Shown piece after piece: positions 5,638-8,129 of a stretch of DNA of 8,129 nt. The DNA comes from an uncultured Rickettsiales bacterium. Lineage in GTDB: Bacteria; Pseudomonadota; Alphaproteobacteria; Rickettsiales; Deianiraeaceae. Both the position numbers and the translations under genes were made by a program. Below the pieces are notes generated by a model, which was not told the DNA's origin, made no database searches, and saw only the letters and a list, made by a program, of their open reading frames with translations. Each line of letters starts with the position of its first letter. Positions within the stretch are counted from its first letter, which is position 1. Where the stretch lies: contig CAMNMI010000040.1 of the NCBI GenBank assembly GCA_946544555.1, forward strand, positions 1 through 8,129, read 5' to 3'.

Positions 5638-6273
5638 ATGGTTGGCAGAAAGTCAGTAAATGCATTATTGATAATGGTGATTTCTTGCACTTTTTTTTTG
5701 CATCAGCATGTTGTTTTTGCTGATGAAACGCCACAACCACAACAACAATCTACTTCACAACAACCAGTAGAAAATAAAACAGAAAACGGAGAGATAAGAC
5801 CACAACTAACAGCAGAAAATGGTGAAAATCAGCAGCCAGCTAATGAAGTTGCGAAAGTCAAAGAAGAAAAACTTGTTCCGCGGCCAAAAGGTATGCCACC
5901 TTTTCCTGATGACAACAGCAAGATGGAAATAAAGCTGGCAGACAATGGCTTCACAAACAACATCCATCCGATGTATGACATTGCGGACAAAAACGACATA
6001 TTTGTTGACACATATGGGCTTTATGCAATGAATAGTAAATATATCGCCGGCAACGAGGATGACATAACCCAGATAGATGCAATGATGGCAGAAAAAGGTG
6101 AGGTAATGGAATATAATGGACACAAACGTGAGGATAACCAAGTGACACATAGGACAAGAGTTTTAGCATATTTGACAAAGGATCAAGTAGCGTTTGGTCC
6201 AGTATTTAGCGAAAACCCACATGGATATTATTATAATGCTATCAAGGAGAAAATGGATAAAAGAAAAAAGTAG
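5638..6273 (+). CDS. Secreted Q/P/N-rich protein of unknown function
   Basis: 211 residues, not recognised. The N-terminus MVGRKSVNALLIMVISCTFFLHQHVVFA, followed by DE, is a type I signal peptide (cleavage probably after Ala28), placing the protein in the periplasm or outside the cell. Residues 30-80 are low-complexity and disordered-looking (TPQPQQQSTSQQPVEN, then NG/QQ/KEEK), like a periplasmic spacer. Residues about 85-211 look folded: MPPFPDDNSKMEIKLADNGF, HPMYDIADKNDIFVDTYGLYAM, a DD-containing acidic stretch (140-146), AYLTKDQVAFGPVF and a basic tail (IKEKMDKRKK). No cysteine follows the signal peptide and there is no lipobox. It ends 4 nt before the porin start, so the two are almost certainly co-transcribed and perhaps translationally coupled. 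A role as porin partner, chaperone or envelope linker is inferred from position only. Confidence 0.75.
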   Translation: MVGRKSVNALLIMVISCTFFLHQHVVFADETPQPQQQSTSQQPVENKTENGEIRPQLTAENGENQQPANEVAKVKEEKLVPRPKGMPPFPDDNSKMEIKLADNGFTNNIHPMYDIADKNDIFVDTYGLYAMNSKYIAGNEDDITQIDAMMAEKGEVMEYNGHKREDNQVTHRTRVLAYLTKDQVAFGPVFSENPHGYYYNAIKEKMDKRKK

Positions 6274-6277
6274 TTTT

Positions 6278-7960
6278 ATGATGAAGTTTTGGAGAAATAT
6301 TTTGAAATATTCTGCGTGCATGCTGGCATGTAGTGCGGTAGCTAAAACAGACAGCGCAAAGGCAGAATTATCATACAGTTTTTCGGCCGATAAATTCGTT
6401 AACGGTTTGAGCGAAAAACAAAAGCAAGAGGAAGAGGCGAATGCTAAAAGTTCAAAAGAGCCGGGAACTGTGGAAAAAGAGCCAACTGGAAACAGCACAG
6501 AGAATACCATAAAATTGAAGATTGGCGGACTTGCTGACTTCCAATATTTCTTCGCCGACCAGCAAAAAATATACAGGCGAGACATCCTGCCAAATGGCCT
6601 GCCATACTCTCCTGCGATGATTGAAAACAGCGCAACTTACAACAGCGAGCGCAGTTTCATCAACATGCTCGGGCGCATTGACTTTAATCCAGAATTTGTC
6701 AGAAAAAAAGCCAAAGGAACATATCTTGAAGGACAAGATCCGGTGATAATGAAAGTCGGCGCAAAGCTGTCGCAACCGCTATACAAGGCATCAAAAAACA
6801 CCGATCCACGTCTCGCGCCACAGGAATATATTTACATTGACACACAATATTTACGGCTTGAACTGGGTGCTACAAAAAGCTCCGCGGCCAAAATGCGTGT
6901 TGATGCCGAGAAAATAGCCAGTGGAAACGGTGGAATATACGGAACATGGTGGAGATATGTCAAGCTACCAGTATTCAATGTCGCTGGATTGGACGGTGAA
7001 ACTGCTGCACTGTTGAATGCCCTGTCGCCAGTTTATATGCTATATCCAACACTTCCAAACGAAGCAGGATTTACAACACAGCGGTTCTCCGTTGGACGCC
7101 AAATCACTCCTGCAATGTTTAATGGCACAGTTGCAGCAGACAATCTACTTTACGGCTCATCCGCCCAGCCATATCCAACGCATGGAGCATACAGCAACAA
7201 AATCTCACTTTACTCCAAGAGGATCAAAGGTTTCAAAGTTGGTATTAGCTACTCTCCAACAACAGCCGACACTGGATACGCCACAAGGATAATCAATGGC
7301 AATACAAAAACATTCAACAATGTCAAAGGTGGATTTGTTGAAAACTATATGAGCTTTGCGCTGGATTACCGCAAACAGTTTGATGAAAACGGACTTGGTA
7401 TAGCATTTTCAGCTGCATACGAACTTGGTGAAGCACAAAAAATTTCCTACATTGCCAGCAATGGAGGGCTCGCCAGCAGTGTTGTCGTGAGCGGAAATGA
7501 CTACTACAAACGTCACAATCTGCGCGCATGGTCTGTCGGCGGCCAACTTGTCTACAAGAATTACAGCATTGCATATTCTTACGGTAATTGGGGGCGCAGT
7601 TTGATGCCTTACGCGCGACAAATTGGCTTTAACAGCGCAAAATTGGCTTACGGCGGCGGAAAATCTGATTATCACTCTGTCGGTATTGGCGCAACATATG
7701 GACCTATCAGAATAAGCGCAACCTACATGAGAAGCAACCTAGGCGGAAACAAAATGGATGTCTGGTCAATCGGCTCGGACTATAAAATGATAAGTTTAAA
7801 ATACCTGCGCGTTAATCCATATATTGAATATACTGGATATGTTTTCCACACAAGAAACATTGCAAAATCAGGAATTTACCTACCTGGAACAAGCATTCTT
7901 GCGAAAGCAATCGGCAACCACGGAACTGTCTTGACTGGTGGCATCAGGATTATTTTCTGA
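6278..7960 (+). CDS. Alphaproteobacterial-type outer-membrane porin
   Basis: 560 residues; a trimeric-porin-like beta-barrel for passive diffusion across the outer membrane is the likely role. The signal peptide MMKFWRNILKYSACMLACSAVAKTDSAKA (cleavage near Ala29) is followed by a charged spacer of about 35 residues (43-77: EKQKQEEEANAKSSKEPG and more) before the first barrel strand, LKIGGLADFQYFF (80-92). This strand and the C-terminal GGIRIIF (554-560, ending in Phe, the BAM signal) are typical of the Gram-negative porin_4-like family. In between are alternating strands such as RFSVGRQITP (269-278), GFKVGISYSP (318-327), SVGIGATYGPIRISATY (467-483) and WSIGSDYKMISLKYL (496-510). YGTWWRYVKLPVF (221-233) and LPNEAGF (259-265) resemble loop-3/constriction segments of alphaproteobacterial porins. 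Start 6278 (or 6281) was chosen because it opens the signal peptide; an in-frame start at 6194 would bury it. Solute specificity is unknown. Confidence 0.88.
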   Translation: MMKFWRNILKYSACMLACSAVAKTDSAKAELSYSFSADKFVNGLSEKQKQEEEANAKSSKEPGTVEKEPTGNSTENTIKLKIGGLADFQYFFADQQKIYRRDILPNGLPYSPAMIENSATYNSERSFINMLGRIDFNPEFVRKKAKGTYLEGQDPVIMKVGAKLSQPLYKASKNTDPRLAPQEYIYIDTQYLRLELGATKSSAAKMRVDAEKIASGNGGIYGTWWRYVKLPVFNVAGLDGETAALLNALSPVYMLYPTLPNEAGFTTQRFSVGRQITPAMFNGTVAADNLLYGSSAQPYPTHGAYSNKISLYSKRIKGFKVGISYSPTTADTGYATRIINGNTKTFNNVKGGFVENYMSFALDYRKQFDENGLGIAFSAAYELGEAQKISYIASNGGLASSVVVSGNDYYKRHNLRAWSVGGQLVYKNYSIAYSYGNWGRSLMPYARQIGFNSAKLAYGGGKSDYHSVGIGATYGPIRISATYMRSNLGGNKMDVWSIGSDYKMISLKYLRVNPYIEYTGYVFHTRNIAKSGIYLPGTSILAKAIGNHGTVLTGGIRIIF

Positions 7961-7984
7961 TGCGGGGGTATAGGTTGTGTTTTT

Positions 7985-8065
7985 GTTGCGCGGGCGGAGC
8001 GCGTTTGTCGGAGGAGCACAGCGAGGAGATGACAAACGGCGAGGGGGCGGCCGCGGGCACGCAAC
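7985..8065 (+). repeat. GC-rich dispersed repeat, copy B (81 bp)
   Basis: Bounded by GTTGCG (7985-7990) and CGCAAC (8060-8065), with a second nested inverted pair GTTTGTC (8003-8009) and GACAAAC (8031-8037). It is homologous to the reverse complement of copy A, so the two lie in opposite orientations. It begins 24 nt after the porin stop and would form the 3' region of that transcript. The middle (8010-8030, purine-rich GAGG/GCGAGGAG) differs from A, while the ends and the GCGGAGCGCGTTTGT and GCGAGGG blocks are kept. No T-tract follows. I see no protein-coding reason for it. Confidence 0.8.
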
Positions 8066-8094
8066 AACAATATATGCTCTGATTAAAATATTAC

Positions 8095-8122
8095 TTGACT
8101 TTTAAAAAAGTTATCTTATAAA
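8095..8122 (+). promoter_or_regulatory. Promoter for a gene beyond the window end
   Basis: TTGACT (8095-8100) is followed after 16 nt by TATAAA (8117-8122), a good sigma-70-type match in an AT-rich stretch right after repeat B. Transcription would begin at about 8129. If the spacing of the other genes holds, an ATG should begin at 8129 or 8130; the last base of the window is indeed A. Confidence 0.5.
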
Positions 8123-8129
8123 ATAAGCA

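Noticed and set aside
6194..6277. Upstream in-frame start for the porin
   Set aside because: It would overlap the preceding gene by 80 nt and place the signal peptide 28 residues inside the protein.
6308..6345. Lipoprotein signal (MLAC) in the porin leader
   Set aside because: Poor lipobox (Met at -3, Leu at -2), and the segment continues to a normal AKA cleavage site; barrel porins are not lipoproteins.
7876..8070. Minus-strand open frame across repeat B
   Set aside because: Arises from the GC-rich repeat and the antisense of the porin end; Arg/Pro-rich nonsense with no family features.
1..8129. CRISPR array, rRNA, riboswitch or T-box
   Set aside because: No regularly spaced direct repeats, rRNA-like sequence or structured leader seen; the aspS upstream gap is too short for a T-box.

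Overview
The window looks like a piece of an AT-rich alphaproteobacterial chromosome, probably from a reduced, host-associated lineage of the Rickettsiales or Holosporales kind. The best taxonomic evidence is the aspartyl-tRNA synthetase. Its C-terminal half carries the alphaproteobacterial wording (DFSHNPFS, YDLVCNGYELASGAIRN, GAPPHGG, NAPSEVS). Low GC, a tRNA without encoded CCA, start codons without Shine-Dalgarno sequences, and GC-rich intergenic repeats in an AT-rich background fit such a lineage. I cannot name the genus.

Layout. Positions 1-950 (minus strand) hold most of asd, aspartate-semialdehyde dehydrogenase, cut by the window edge. Positions 951-1173 are intergenic, with the asd promoter, a GC-rich repeat (copy A) and a tRNA promoter. 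A tRNA-Gly(GCC) follows at 1174-1245. Two small, very AT-rich genes of unknown function come next: a coiled-coil protein (1330-1788) and a 59-residue Lys/Asn-rich ORF (1798-1977). aspS (2015-3817) is followed 7 nt later by a small outer-membrane beta-barrel protein (3825-4523). Then comes a membrane-anchored family-25 glycosyltransferase (4563-5561), a 21-bp miniature of the repeat (copy C), and a tight two-gene operon: a secreted Q/P-rich protein (5638-6273) and a 560-residue porin (6278-7960). The window ends with repeat copy B and a promoter aimed at a gene just outside.

Functional theme. After aspS most of the window concerns the cell envelope: a small barrel protein, a probable LPS or surface-glycan glycosyltransferase, an exported protein of unknown function and a large porin. 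asd fits too, because it feeds diaminopimelate and hence peptidoglycan. aspS and asd share only the word aspartate, not a pathway.

Two patterns go beyond ordinary annotation. First, a dispersed inverted-terminus repeat occurs as two copies of about 80-86 bp in opposite orientations and one 21-bp copy that keeps only the two ends. Second, a TTGAnA -35-like box ends exactly 28-29 nt before the ATG of all four genes that appear to begin transcription units (asd, aspS, glycosyltransferase, 5638 gene). It is missing upstream of the genes that appear to be internal to operons. Together with the absence of Shine-Dalgarno sequences, this suggests leaderless or nearly leaderless mRNAs.
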